DNA of 15,529 nucleotides from Candidatus Poribacteria bacterium (GCA_011334435.1 DTPJ01000757.1:1-15529); one strand, 5' to 3'; counted from the first letter of the stretch, positions 7,723 through 15,075 are shown. Program-made: numbers and translations. The notes: generated by a model not told the origin, from the letters alone.

Positions 7723-8247
7723 ATGTCCAACGTCACTCAAAGAGATGAAAAAATATTCTTTGTGAAAGCAAATTCAGATAATCAAGATGGAGATTACATC
7801 ATAACTCAAAAATATAAAAGCACATATTTATGTTTCGCGACTATTAAATCAAATAATGAAGATAATCATTACATTTATCTATCTGGTTATGGTCAACAGG
7901 CTTCTGACATTTTAGATAAATATACAGAAAACCAAGTTGAAGATAATGAGGAATTGTTTGCGCAATTGGATACGTTTATCCGAGAAGCAAAATCAACAAC
8001 TGGTTACTCAAAATATATTATCCTTGAAAACGATTGTATTTACGTATCAACTTTTCAGAACGGTATTGGTATATTACCAGAAGATGAAGCGGGAGCTAAA
8101 CGTTGGACTATGAGAGGCAGAAGACGAAGGGTTAAACCAATATCTATTATTAGCACCGATTTAACAGATGGAACAGATATGGATATGGAAGAAGAGTTTG
8201 ATTTAAATGATGAAATAGAAGAAGCTGATTTAGATAGCGATGAGTAA
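7723..8247 (+). CDS. Uncharacterised 174-residue protein with arginine patch and acidic tail
   Basis: I do not recognise this protein. It has no signal peptide or membrane segment, so it should be cytoplasmic. Residues 1-120 alternate short hydrophobic strands and polar turns (KIFFVKAN, DYIITQKYKSTYLCFATI, YIYLSGYG, YSKYIILENDCIYVSTF), which suggests a small folded alpha/beta domain. A sharply basic patch MRGRRRRVKP follows at 130-139 and could touch nucleic acid or an acidic partner. The last 30 residues are strongly acidic (MEEEFDLNDEIEEADLDSDE) and probably disordered. The pairing of a basic patch with an acidic tail may be self-shielding, an inference only. Expression signals are good: a TTGACA-17-TAGTAT promoter and an AGGAGG site. 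The stop lies 50 bases before tRNA-Phe. Coding is supported by the strong signals, codon use like the neighbours, and the sensible fold pattern. Confidence 0.8.
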   Translation: MSNVTQRDEKIFFVKANSDNQDGDYIITQKYKSTYLCFATIKSNNEDNHYIYLSGYGQQASDILDKYTENQVEDNEELFAQLDTFIREAKSTTGYSKYIILENDCIYVSTFQNGIGILPEDEAGAKRWTMRGRRRRVKPISIISTDLTDGTDMDMEEEFDLNDEIEEADLDSDE

Positions 8248-8254
8248 AAAAGGC

Positions 8255-8289
8255 TTGACATAAGTAAAATGATCTGATAATCTTATAAT
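8255..8289 (+). promoter_or_regulatory. Promoter region for the tRNA pair
   Basis: TTGACA at 8255-8260 is followed by candidate -10 boxes: GATAAT (8276-8281, spacer 15), TAATCT (8278-8283, spacer 17) and TATAAT (8284-8289, spacer 23). Which one is used is unclear, but a strong -35 just after the preceding stop codon and 40 bases before the tRNA fits a dedicated tRNA promoter. Confidence 0.5.
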
Positions 8290-8297
8290 ATATCGGT

Positions 8298-8373
<76 letters not shown>

Positions 8374-8391
8374 TTTTCTTTGCTATTTTTT

Positions 8392-8466
8392 GCCGGCGTA
8401 GCTCAGTGGCAGAGCAACTGATTCGTAATCAGTTTGTCGGAGGTTCAACTCCTCTCGCCGGCTCCA
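8392..8466 (+). tRNA. tRNA-Thr (anticodon CGT)
   Basis: The acceptor stem GCCGGCG (8392-8398) pairs with CGCCGGC (8456-8462), with discriminator T and an encoded CCA (8464-8466). The anticodon stem ACTGA/TCAGT holds loop TTCGTAA with anticodon CGT at 8424-8426, which reads the Thr codon ACG. The T arm GGAGG-TTCAACT-CCTCT is complete with one G-T pair. It lies 18 bases after tRNA-Phe and is probably co-transcribed with it. Confidence 0.95.
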
Positions 8467-8522
8467 GCCATTGTTAAGCTCCTTATCCATCTCCTAATTC
8501 CAATTTATATAACTCTATACCC

Positions 8523-8550
8523 ATAAACTTTTTTGTCATTAAATCGTCTA
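8523..8550 (+). promoter_or_regulatory. Candidate ECF-type promoter upstream of the sigma factor gene
   Basis: ATAAAC (8523-8528), a 16-base spacer, then CGTCTA (8545-8550). This matches the general ECF layout (AAC in the -35, CGTC/CGTA or TCTAA in the -10, about 16 apart). The start near 8555 gives a short leader with AAAGGGGG before the ATG at 8578. It would make the operon self-activating. Sequence-based prediction only. Confidence 0.45.
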
Positions 8551-8577
8551 ACCCTTTTAAAGGGGGCAGATTAATCT

Positions 8578-9141
8578 ATGGATGAGGACATTGCGCTTGT
8601 TGAAAGATTTCAGTGTGGTGATATATCCGCTTATGACGTCTTGGTAGAGAAATATAAAGATAAGATTTATGAAATCATCTATTCTCATACACGGAACGTT
8701 GAAGATGCTTATGATCTATCCCAAGAAGTATTTATAAAAGTCTTTAATGGACTTAGTAGGTTTAAGAGAAAATCATCATTTTATACATGGCTTTATAGCA
8801 TAACAATAAATGTATGTATTGATCATAGCAGAAAAAACAAAGGTCATTTGATGGTCCCCATTGAAGAATGGACTCAATCAGACTCTTTTGACTCATTTAG
8901 TATTGATGGTAGCAGTTCCCCATCAAAGACATTAGAATTAAAAGAGTTAAAACGTCAGCTTGCATGGGCAATAGAACAATTACCACCTAAGCAAAAAGCA
9001 GTTTTTATTATGAAACGACAGCAAGGACTTTCCCTTGATGAAATAGCTAAGATATTAGGACGATCCGTAGGAACTGTTAAAGCACATCTTTTTCATGCAA
9101 CATCAAGGCTTGCAAGTTTATTGAAGCCATATCTTGAATAG
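8578..9141 (+). CDS. ECF (RpoE-like) RNA polymerase sigma factor
   Basis: This 187-residue protein has the usual ECF size and only regions 2 and 4. Region 2 spans about 20-86: YKDKIYEIIYSHTRNVEDAYDLSQEVFIKVF for core binding, then SSFYTWLYSITINVCIDHSR for -10 recognition. A loose linker (about 87-125, Ser/Asp rich) follows. Region 4 (about 130-185) has LPPKQKAVFIMKRQQGLSLDEIAKILGRSVGTVKAHLFHA, a classic helix-turn-helix for -35 contact. It directs RNA polymerase to a small regulon when released from its anti-sigma factor. The start has AAAGGGGG about 11 bases upstream. The next gene is a zinc-finger anti-sigma factor and the third an exported LTxxQ protein, so the signal is probably at the envelope. 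A candidate self-activated promoter lies at 8523-8550. Confidence 0.95.
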   Translation: MDEDIALVERFQCGDISAYDVLVEKYKDKIYEIIYSHTRNVEDAYDLSQEVFIKVFNGLSRFKRKSSFYTWLYSITINVCIDHSRKNKGHLMVPIEEWTQSDSFDSFSIDGSSSPSKTLELKELKRQLAWAIEQLPPKQKAVFIMKRQQGLSLDEIAKILGRSVGTVKAHLFHATSRLASLLKPYLE

Positions 9142-9244
9142 TCAGTTTTTAAGTAGGTAGTTTTCAGTTAAAAAATTAATAATAAAAGGTTTTGATAATT
9201 GAATGGTTTTTTGAAACTTCCTTATTTTCTAAGGGGTGATGATA

Positions 9245-9928
9245 GTGAAATGCAGAAAAGTAAAAAAAATGATCCTTGATTATATTGATGGAAACGTCAG
9301 TAATGCGGAATCAACATTCATACGTCAGCACATATCAGAATGCGACTCATGTAGACGAGAGTTTGAATCATATAGCAAATTATTTGATCTTATTGATAAT
9401 GTCAGTAAAGTTGATTATCCTCCTGAGTCTGTCTGGAAGAATTTTGTCTCTGATCTACACACTCGTATTGAAAAAGAGGCACTTTCTGAATATGTTCACA
9501 ATCAAAGACATCAATCTTATATGAAATGGGGCTGGGTATCTGTTGCTGTGGCATCTGTCATATTTTTTATATTTTCACTATCATTAGAATTTCACTCATC
9601 ACCTCTTTTAGAGCAAGATCAGATCAAAAATACACAAATTCCAGCAACATCACAAGTATCAGTAAAGTCGGAAAAAATATCAATTGCCGAAGTAATATCA
9701 AAGACTTTTATAAACGAAAAAGAAGCAAAAGAACTTAAAAAGTTAGAAAAAATTGCTGATTATGATGTATTTGCACCATCAGGTTATAACCTTTATACAA
9801 TAAGTGATACGAATGCTTCAAATACAGTGAATAACGATTCAATAAAAAGTTTATTAGATGGGAGTTTGTCTGAATTTGATAGTTTTGATTCAACAGAATA
9901 TTACGTTAGTGTAACCGGGAAAATGTGA
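9245..9928 (+). CDS. Membrane-anchored zinc-finger (zf-HC2) anti-sigma factor
   Basis: About 227 residues. The N-terminal part holds the anti-sigma zinc finger: a Cys near the start (MKCRKVK) and HISECDSC, the H-x3-C-x2-C core. One membrane helix follows, about residues 96-114 (WGWVSVAVASVIFFIFSLS), then a C-terminal domain of about 110 residues that should lie outside the membrane and is rich in Ser, Asn and Lys. Such proteins hold the ECF sigma factor until a signal causes their release or cleavage. The start is uncertain. AAGGGG (9231-9236) is spaced eight bases from the GTG at 9245 but only two from an in-frame ATG at 9239 and overlaps a GTG at 9236, so 9245 is preferred. It sits 103 bases after the sigma gene and 23 before the LTxxQ gene. 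Confidence 0.88.
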   Translation: MKCRKVKKMILDYIDGNVSNAESTFIRQHISECDSCRREFESYSKLFDLIDNVSKVDYPPESVWKNFVSDLHTRIEKEALSEYVHNQRHQSYMKWGWVSVAVASVIFFIFSLSLEFHSSPLLEQDQIKNTQIPATSQVSVKSEKISIAEVISKTFINEKEAKELKKLEKIADYDVFAPSGYNLYTISDTNASNTVNNDSIKSLLDGSLSEFDSFDSTEYYVSVTGKM

Positions 9929-9951
9929 CCCGTTTAACCGGAGGAACTTAA

Positions 9952-10545
9952 ATGCAAAGAATAATTAATATAATTCTTATGACTTTATCATTTATGATCA
10001 TAGTTGGATTGATATTCGCTATCAGTGCGGAAGATAAATCAGCAAAAAAGCCAGACGAATCCATTGTTGTAATACCACCAAAACCTTCAAATATAGATAT
10101 ATCTCAAGATGATGTGCCAAAATTAATAGAGATTATTAGAATCTGGAAACTCATTGATAGTGTAGAATTGGAAAGAATAGGAGAGGATAAATTAGTCCTT
10201 TTTTTAGCAAAATATAAGCAACTTGACAAGATTAGGCTTCAATATCATAGGGATAGATCAGATCACATTGAAAAGCTAAAAAAACTTTTAGAAGCAAATG
10301 CGGAAGATGCACAGATCAGAATAGTATTAAATGATCTTAGGAAAATAGATGAAAACTTTCGGCAGAAAGAGAGACAGATTCTTGATGAACTTAACCAAAG
10401 TTTAACTCCGAAACAACAAGCTGAATTCATTGTGTTTCAGGACACACATTGGCAAGAGATGCGTCAAATGGTGCGTAACTTGAAGGAACTCAGCGCTCTA
10501 AAAGAACAACGATCCTCTCAACAAGATGTGATGAGTAAAAAATAA
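9952..10545 (+). CDS. Exported LTxxQ-motif protein (Spy/CpxP/CnrX-like sensor candidate)
   Basis: This 197-residue protein starts with a signal peptide (residues 1-26, hydrophobic core LMTLSFMIIVGLIFAIS, likely cut after Ala26) or an uncleaved anchor. After a Pro-rich linker (40-46), residues 52-185 are almost wholly helical and highly charged, and hold LTPKQQAEFIVFQ (151-163). LTxxQ motifs mark the Spy/CpxP family and the metal-resistance CnrX-like group. These periplasmic helical hairpins act as chaperones or stress or metal sensors. His99, His105 and His167 could bind metal; no cysteine is present. GGAGG (9940-9944) lies seven bases before the ATG. As third gene after an ECF sigma and its anti-sigma, it may sense the signal and act on the anti-sigma factor, as CnrX does. 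The role is inferred from layout. Confidence 0.75.
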   Translation: MQRIINIILMTLSFMIIVGLIFAISAEDKSAKKPDESIVVIPPKPSNIDISQDDVPKLIEIIRIWKLIDSVELERIGEDKLVLFLAKYKQLDKIRLQYHRDRSDHIEKLKKLLEANAEDAQIRIVLNDLRKIDENFRQKERQILDELNQSLTPKQQAEFIVFQDTHWQEMRQMVRNLKELSALKEQRSSQQDVMSKK

Positions 10546-10584
10546 CGGTTAGAAATTGATGCTTAATAATTCCTACCGTTATTT
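10540..10584. terminator. Shared hairpin between convergent genes
   Basis: AAATAACGGT (10540-10549) and ACCGTTATTT (10575-10584) are a perfect 10-bp inverted repeat with a 25-base loop. The TAA of the plus-strand LTxxQ gene (10543-10545) is in the left arm, and the TAA of the minus-strand membrane protein (10581-10579) is in the right arm. There is no clean T-tract, so termination is plausible but not certain. Confidence 0.5.
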
Positions 10585-10914
10585 ATGCGATGTGACTATA
10601 AATCCGAGAGTTCCTGCAACTAATGTTTGAAAACCGCATTGATATAAGACGATGGTAAAAGGTTGACATAATGAAAACATGCCAAAGATGATCATCCCTA
10701 TTGACAGCCATTCATTAAAAGCTTTTCTTGACGATATTATCATAAGTGCTGGCATTGTGAATAGAAGTATTAAAAAACCATAAGATGCAGGATTATATCG
10801 CATAAATTCGTAATATTCAGAGAGCAAAATCTTTGCCAGCATGGAACTCCAACCGAAAATCATTGCTATAATTAATAGTATTTCAGCTATCTTATAAACA
10901 CGATCTTTCTGCAT
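10579..10914 (-). CDS. Small membrane protein of unknown function, three predicted helices
   Basis: This 111-residue protein is almost entirely hydrophobic. Likely membrane spans are residues 8-30 (IAEILLIIAMIFGWSSMLAKI), 44-62 (YGFLILLFTMPALMIIS) and 70-108 (LSIGMIIFGMFSLCQPF followed by FQTLVAGTLGFIV, perhaps two short spans). The N-terminus MQKDRVYK is basic, so by the positive-inside rule it should face the cytoplasm. I see no family motif. GGAG six bases before the ATG supports the start. It converges on the ECF operon and shares a hairpin with it. Upstream are a 12-bp direct repeat at 10934-10959 and an intergenic repeat. The gene is short and unrecognised, but the binding site and the clear spans argue that it is real. 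Confidence 0.7.
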   Translation of the reverse strand: MQKDRVYKIAEILLIIAMIFGWSSMLAKILLSEYYEFMRYNPASYGFLILLFTMPALMIISSRKAFNEWLSIGMIIFGMFSLCQPFTIVLYQCGFQTLVAGTLGFIVTSHK

Positions 10915-10933
10915 TTGATACTCCTATATTGTA

Positions 10934-10959
10934 ATAAATCTTGTGTTATAAATCTTGTG
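10934..10959. repeat. 12-bp tandem direct repeat upstream of the small membrane protein
   Basis: ATAAATCTTGTG occurs at 10934-10945 and again at 10948-10959, a 14-bp period. It lies 20-45 bases before the ATG of the membrane-protein gene and could be an operator or a simple duplication. Next to it an 8-bp inverted repeat, GATAATCT (10965-10972) with AGATTATC (10984-10991), forms a separate hairpin. Confidence 0.5.
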
Positions 10960-10994
10960 AACTGGATAATCTATTATTCAATCAGATTATCTAT

Positions 10995-11070
10995 AAAATC
11001 CCTCTAAATCTCCCTTTGGCAAATGGAGACTTTTGAAGCCTTTCTTTTGCAAAGGGGGACTTTGAAGCTT
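10995..11070. repeat. Second copy of the dispersed intergenic repeat family
   Basis: This stretch (AAAATCCCTCTAAATCTCCC at the left end, followed by GGAGACTTTTGAAG and GGGGGACTTTGAAG) resembles the reverse complement of 3427-3499, where TTTAGAGGGATTTT, AAAAGTCTCCC and TTTCCAAATGAGG appear in the same order. The two copies are diverged. It also holds an internal pair, CTTTTGAAGCC / CTTTGAAGCTT. No gene is seen in 10915-11137. Confidence 0.55.
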
Positions 11071-11137
11071 TTTGTAGAGAAAAACTTTCCAAAAATATTT
11101 GTCTTGATCAATGTATTATAAAAATTAGACCCGATCA

Positions 11138-12214
11138 TCATTTTGCAATTCGGAACCCAGTATCAGTATCATGATTATCAGGTGGTTGACCGAATCTGAA
11201 AGATGATCTACATTCTTCTTTTGGCTCAACCCAGGAACCGCCTCGGCAAACCTTAAACCCTCCTGTCTCAGGTCCTTTGGGATTACTGGCAGGGCTTATG
11301 CTATAATAATCTGCTTGATACCAGTCAGCAACCCATTCGTAAACATTTCCTGCCAAATCATTTACACCATAAGGGCTTACTCCATCAGGATAACTTCCAA
11401 CGGGTTCTGTTTCATGAGGTTCAGAATCCCAAGATTTGCACTTTTCAGGGCTCCATAAATTGCCCCAAGGCCAGTCTCTACCATCTGTCCCTCTTGCTGA
11501 TTTCTCCCATTCTGCCTCTGTGGGAAGACGTGCACCTAACCATTCCGCATAAGCTTTCGCTCCATACCAACTTACTCCTACTACGGGGTGATCTTCCCAG
11601 CCTTTGGCAATTTTATAAGTCTTATCGTTATTCTCCTTTATAGCTGTAATTTTGAAATCTAAATATGTGTGACCCAATCCATCATCATTACGTTTAACAC
11701 TGTTTAGGAATTCAACATACTGTCCATTGGTAACTTCATACTTGCCAATCAAAAAATCATCAAGATATACCCTATGTAAGGGTTTTTCATCGTCGTTGCC
11801 CTTCATACTTCCCATTATAAATTCCCCAGCTGGTATATGGATCATTTCTCTGGAAGCAACAGTTATGAATATTTCCCGTCTGAACGTCTGTGAATTTTCG
11901 TTTTCATCTTTTATTTCTAAAAGAATAGTTTTGTAACCCAGAGAGTTATACCTATGCGTTACATGGCTTTCATTGAGAAAACCTGTATCCCAGATACCGT
12001 CGTCTTCCCAATCCCATCTATAAAGGATTTTTCCCCCAGATTCGCTGAACGAAGCAGAAGCATCAAAACTAAAGACAGTCATTGGTCCGCCAGTTGATGG
12101 AGTAACAGTAAAAGATGCATAAATCTCATTCCCGCTTTTATGTTCTGGAGTTCCACATCCATATAAACATAATAGAAGAAGCAGAGATGAAAAAATCCTA
12201 ATAGGATAATTCAT
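11138..12214 (-). CDS. PKD-domain lipoprotein with formylglycine-generating-enzyme-like (SUMF1) domain
   Basis: From the start at 12214 the protein has 358 residues. MNYPIRIFSSLLLLLCLYGC is a lipoprotein signal peptide with lipobox LYGC and acylated Cys20. Residues about 32-118 form a PKD domain (SFDASASFSESGGKILYRWDWEDDG, then HRYNSLGYKTILLEI). Residues about 121-358 are an FGE/sulfatase-modifying domain: MIHIPAGEFIMGS, YEVTNGQYVEFLN, HPVVGVSWYGAKAYAEWLGARLPTEAEWEKSARG, YGVNDLAGNVYEWVADW, CRGGSW and DTGFRIAK. The two active-site cysteines of true formylglycine generators are not in their usual place after RGGSW, so this is probably a ligand-binding or structural version. A longer frame up to an ATG at 12355 overlaps the phosphorylase gene and puts 47 odd residues before the signal peptide. 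The ribosome site is weak. It follows the phosphorylase gene. Confidence 0.88.
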   Translation of the reverse strand: MNYPIRIFSSLLLLLCLYGCGTPEHKSGNEIYASFTVTPSTGGPMTVFSFDASASFSESGGKILYRWDWEDDGIWDTGFLNESHVTHRYNSLGYKTILLEIKDENENSQTFRREIFITVASREMIHIPAGEFIMGSMKGNDDEKPLHRVYLDDFLIGKYEVTNGQYVEFLNSVKRNDDGLGHTYLDFKITAIKENNDKTYKIAKGWEDHPVVGVSWYGAKAYAEWLGARLPTEAEWEKSARGTDGRDWPWGNLWSPEKCKSWDSEPHETEPVGSYPDGVSPYGVNDLAGNVYEWVADWYQADYYSISPASNPKGPETGGFKVCRGGSWVEPKEECRSSFRFGQPPDNHDTDTGFRIAK

Positions 12215-12342
12215 AACAATTTGATACTTCCAAACAATATTCGCTCCTTTTAAGTGATGTCTTTGTCTTACCTGTTTTCGTAGTATTATTAATAATAAAA
12301 AAATGATGATTTGATAAATTTTAATATCATGTGTATTCCTGA

Positions 12343-14931
12343 TTATAATGCCCATGTAATCAGCCCTGGTATATGGTGCATATTTGGGTCTTCATGTCTT
12401 GGAAGGACACGAACTGAATATCCATGTAATCCACTACTTTGACATGTTATACTTCCCTTAAATGTATAGTTTCCATCATTATCATGCCCGATGTAATCCA
12501 TGTGGATTGAGTTAGCATCTATGATCATATTGTTATGCGGATTTAGCCTTCCTTCATATATCTCAACAGAAACGTCTCCGGGACTTAATGCACCGAGATA
12601 CACTTGGGCAATTATCGTAACATTACTGCCAACTTTTATATCTTGGTCTCCCTCAAGCCTGACATTATTGATTTTTATAGAAGACCAATTCTGTTGGAGA
12701 TAGGACTTCCAAGCGGAATTTTGTTTTGCCAAAGCAAAGTTGTCTTGTGAAAGCTTTTCCCATTGATCAGAACACTGATGATAGAATTTTGCTATGTATT
12801 CATTAACCATTCTGTCAGTATTATATTGCTTACAGACCGCAACCATAGCAGATTTCATACGTGCGATCCATTTTCTTGGCAGACCGTTGCCTCCTGTATC
12901 ATAAAACAGTGGTATAACCTCTTTTTCTAATATATCATAAAGTGCGTTAGCATCTATTTTATCCTGCTCTTCATCTTTAATTTTTCCATGTTCCTCTTGC
13001 TGATCATAATCTTCTTTACTGCCAATAGCCCAACCGATCTCTGGTGTATATGCCTCGGACCACCATCCATCAAGTATGCTTACGTTCAAAACCCCATTGA
13101 TCCCAGCCTTCATACCGCTTGTTCCACTAGCTTCTCTAAATTTTCTTGGATTACTAAGCCATACATCACAACCTTGGACGAGATACCTAGCCATGTTCAT
13201 ATCATAGTCTTCAAGAAAAACGATATGATTATGGAAACCTTCTATTCTTGATTTATGTATAATATCGCGTATTAGTTCTTTTCCTTGATTATCATTTGGA
13301 TGAGCTTTGCCAGCATATATTATTTGAACAGGATGTTCCTTGTTATAGAGAATTTTGGCAAGTCTGTCTATGTCATGCATTAATAAGCTTGCTCGTTTAT
13401 AAGGTGCAAAACGTCTGGCAAATCCAATAGTTAAAGCTTGGGGGTCTAACGATTCACTTGCTCGCATGATTTCAGCTTGTGATGCGCCCCGCCTTTCAAG
13501 CTGATTTTGCAGGCATCTTCTGGCATAAGCGACCAGCCTTTCTCGTCGTCTTTCGTGGGTTCGCCAAAGTTCATCATCAGGAATACGCATAATGAGTTCC
13601 CATATTTGATTAGCATTTGGGTCTTTTGCCCACCAGTTTCCAACGTATCGGTTAAGAAGCCCTTCCATATCATTTGAAAGCCACGATCTTATATGAATAC
13701 CATTAGTAACATAGCCTATCGGGATTTCGTCTTCTGGAACGTTGGGCCACATTGCACTCCACATTTTCCTTGAAACAACACCATGAAGTTTGCTAACACC
13801 ATTTTTATGAGAAGCAAGTTTCAAAGCAAGCACCGCCATACTAAAACCTTCGTTATTATCCCATGTCCTTTGCCTTCCAAGTGCAAGAACGTCATCAATG
13901 GAGACTTTAAGCCGTCCACAGTGCATCCCTAAATATTTTCTGATAAGATCACTGGAAAAGACATCTATTCCAGCAGGTTCAGGAGTATGTGTAGTAAAGA
14001 CATTTGTCGCAGAGACAACTTCTTTAGCTTCATTAAACGATAAACCATACTTAGACATAAACTGACATATTCTTTCCAATGCAAGAAAGGCAGAGTGTCC
14101 CTCGTTCATGTGATAGACCGTTGGGTTGATCCCAAGTCTGTCAAGAGCTAATACTCCACCAAAACCGAGCATTATTTCCTGTCGTATCCTTCTTTCAGAA
14201 TCTGCTATATAAAGCTGACCAGTTATTTCACGATCTTCTGATCTAGCATTGGCAGAGATATTTGTGTCTAAAAGATATAGAGGGACTCTTCCTATCTGAG
14301 CACGCCAAATTTGTGCAAAAACAGGACCGGTTGGATAATTAACAGATATGGTTATTGGGTTCCCATTTTCATCTTTTTCTAATTGTATGCACATATTATA
14401 GAAATCGCTATCTGGATAAGATTCTTGTTGCCAACCATCTGAATTCAATGATTGGCGAAAATAGCCTTTTTGATAGAGCAATCCGACGCCGACCATAGGT
14501 AAGCCAAGATCACTTGATGACTTCAGATAATCACCAGCTAAAATTCCCAATCCACCAGAATAGATCGGTATAGACTCAGTTATGCCAAATTCCGCTGAAA
14601 AATAAGCTATTTTATGATTCATATATTTATTAAAAGTTTTCTCATACCAGCTTATAGCGTTCATATAGCTTTGAAAATTGTTATAAACTCTTTCTAAATG
14701 GGCGAGAAATGCTTCATCTTCTGATAAAGCATTAAGTTGTGATTGAGATATTTTACTGAGTATAAGTGCTGGATTATGTTCCACTTCATTCCACAGGTCC
14801 CTATCCATCCTGCGGAATAAATCAATGGCTTCTCTATCCCATGACCATAAAAGATTATACGCTATCTCTTTTAATCGCTGGAGATTTGATGGTAATAATG
14901 GAGTAACTGTAAATATTTGAATAGGTTTCAT
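12343..14931 (-). CDS. glgP: Alpha-glucan (glycogen/maltodextrin) phosphorylase, short GT35 type with DUF3417
   Basis: This 862-residue protein uses phosphate to release glucose 1-phosphate from the non-reducing ends of storage glucan or maltodextrin in the cytoplasm. Residues 1-110 are the DUF3417 N-terminal domain (LKEIAYNLLWSWDREAIDLF). The catalytic part has AYFSAEFGITESIPIYSGGLGILAGD (109-134), HMNEGHSAF (274-282), FTTHTPEPAG (312-321), GYVTNGIHIRSW (406-417) and GFARRFAPYKR (503-513). SNPRKFREASGTSGMKAG (593-610) binds pyridoxal phosphate through Lys608. NGVLNVSILDGWW follows. Residues 750-862 form a beta-rich tail seen in this subfamily. The layout is that of the short bacterial type represented by Thermotoga AgpA, not the glgP of E. 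coli. GGGGGAG seven bases upstream supports the start. A TTGATT-17-TATTAT promoter lies at 15031-15003. Confidence 0.95.
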   Translation of the reverse strand: MKPIQIFTVTPLLPSNLQRLKEIAYNLLWSWDREAIDLFRRMDRDLWNEVEHNPALILSKISQSQLNALSEDEAFLAHLERVYNNFQSYMNAISWYEKTFNKYMNHKIAYFSAEFGITESIPIYSGGLGILAGDYLKSSSDLGLPMVGVGLLYQKGYFRQSLNSDGWQQESYPDSDFYNMCIQLEKDENGNPITISVNYPTGPVFAQIWRAQIGRVPLYLLDTNISANARSEDREITGQLYIADSERRIRQEIMLGFGGVLALDRLGINPTVYHMNEGHSAFLALERICQFMSKYGLSFNEAKEVVSATNVFTTHTPEPAGIDVFSSDLIRKYLGMHCGRLKVSIDDVLALGRQRTWDNNEGFSMAVLALKLASHKNGVSKLHGVVSRKMWSAMWPNVPEDEIPIGYVTNGIHIRSWLSNDMEGLLNRYVGNWWAKDPNANQIWELIMRIPDDELWRTHERRRERLVAYARRCLQNQLERRGASQAEIMRASESLDPQALTIGFARRFAPYKRASLLMHDIDRLAKILYNKEHPVQIIYAGKAHPNDNQGKELIRDIIHKSRIEGFHNHIVFLEDYDMNMARYLVQGCDVWLSNPRKFREASGTSGMKAGINGVLNVSILDGWWSEAYTPEIGWAIGSKEDYDQQEEHGKIKDEEQDKIDANALYDILEKEVIPLFYDTGGNGLPRKWIARMKSAMVAVCKQYNTDRMVNEYIAKFYHQCSDQWEKLSQDNFALAKQNSAWKSYLQQNWSSIKINNVRLEGDQDIKVGSNVTIIAQVYLGALSPGDVSVEIYEGRLNPHNNMIIDANSIHMDYIGHDNDGNYTFKGSITCQSSGLHGYSVRVLPRHEDPNMHHIPGLITWAL

Positions 14932-15002
14932 TAAGTTTCTCCCCCAATTTAGTATAGATTTAACTTTCAGATACCTTTCAGAAAAATTTTAAATTAAAAT
15001 TA

Positions 15003-15031
15003 ATAATAACACAAAAACATATGGAAATCAA
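15003..15031 (-). promoter_or_regulatory. Sigma70-like promoter of the phosphorylase gene
   Basis: On the minus strand TTGATT (15031-15026), a 17-base spacer, then TATTAT (15008-15003). A start near 14996 gives a leader of about 65 bases before the ATG at 14931. It is back to back with the leader promoter at 15047-15075, with 15 bases between the two -35 boxes. Confidence 0.5.
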
Positions 15032-15046
15032 CATCAGAATTTCCTA

Positions 15047-15075
15047 TTGACAAACTAACACAAAATCTGTATAAT
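15047..15075 (+). promoter_or_regulatory. Consensus sigma70 promoter reading into the CRISPR leader
   Basis: TTGACA (15047-15052), exactly 17 bases, then TATAAT (15070-15075): a perfect match to the housekeeping consensus. No gene of normal size follows on the plus strand before the CRISPR array at 15363, so the likely product is the CRISPR precursor RNA with a leader of about 280 bases, or a separate small RNA. Confidence 0.75.

Noticed and set aside
8055..8261. Antisense open frame across the acidic protein gene
   Set aside because: It is the low-complexity mirror of the acidic tail (Ser-rich), has no ribosome site and opposes a gene with strong signals.
12215..12355. Extension of the FGE-domain protein to an ATG at 12355, overlapping the phosphorylase gene by 13 bases
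   Set aside because: It would place 47 residues before an obvious lipoprotein signal peptide and lipobox; the start at 12214 explains the sequence better.
12988..13251. Plus-strand open frames inside the phosphorylase gene
   Set aside because: The opposite strand encodes a complete, motif-rich enzyme throughout; these frames lack ribosome sites and recognisable content.
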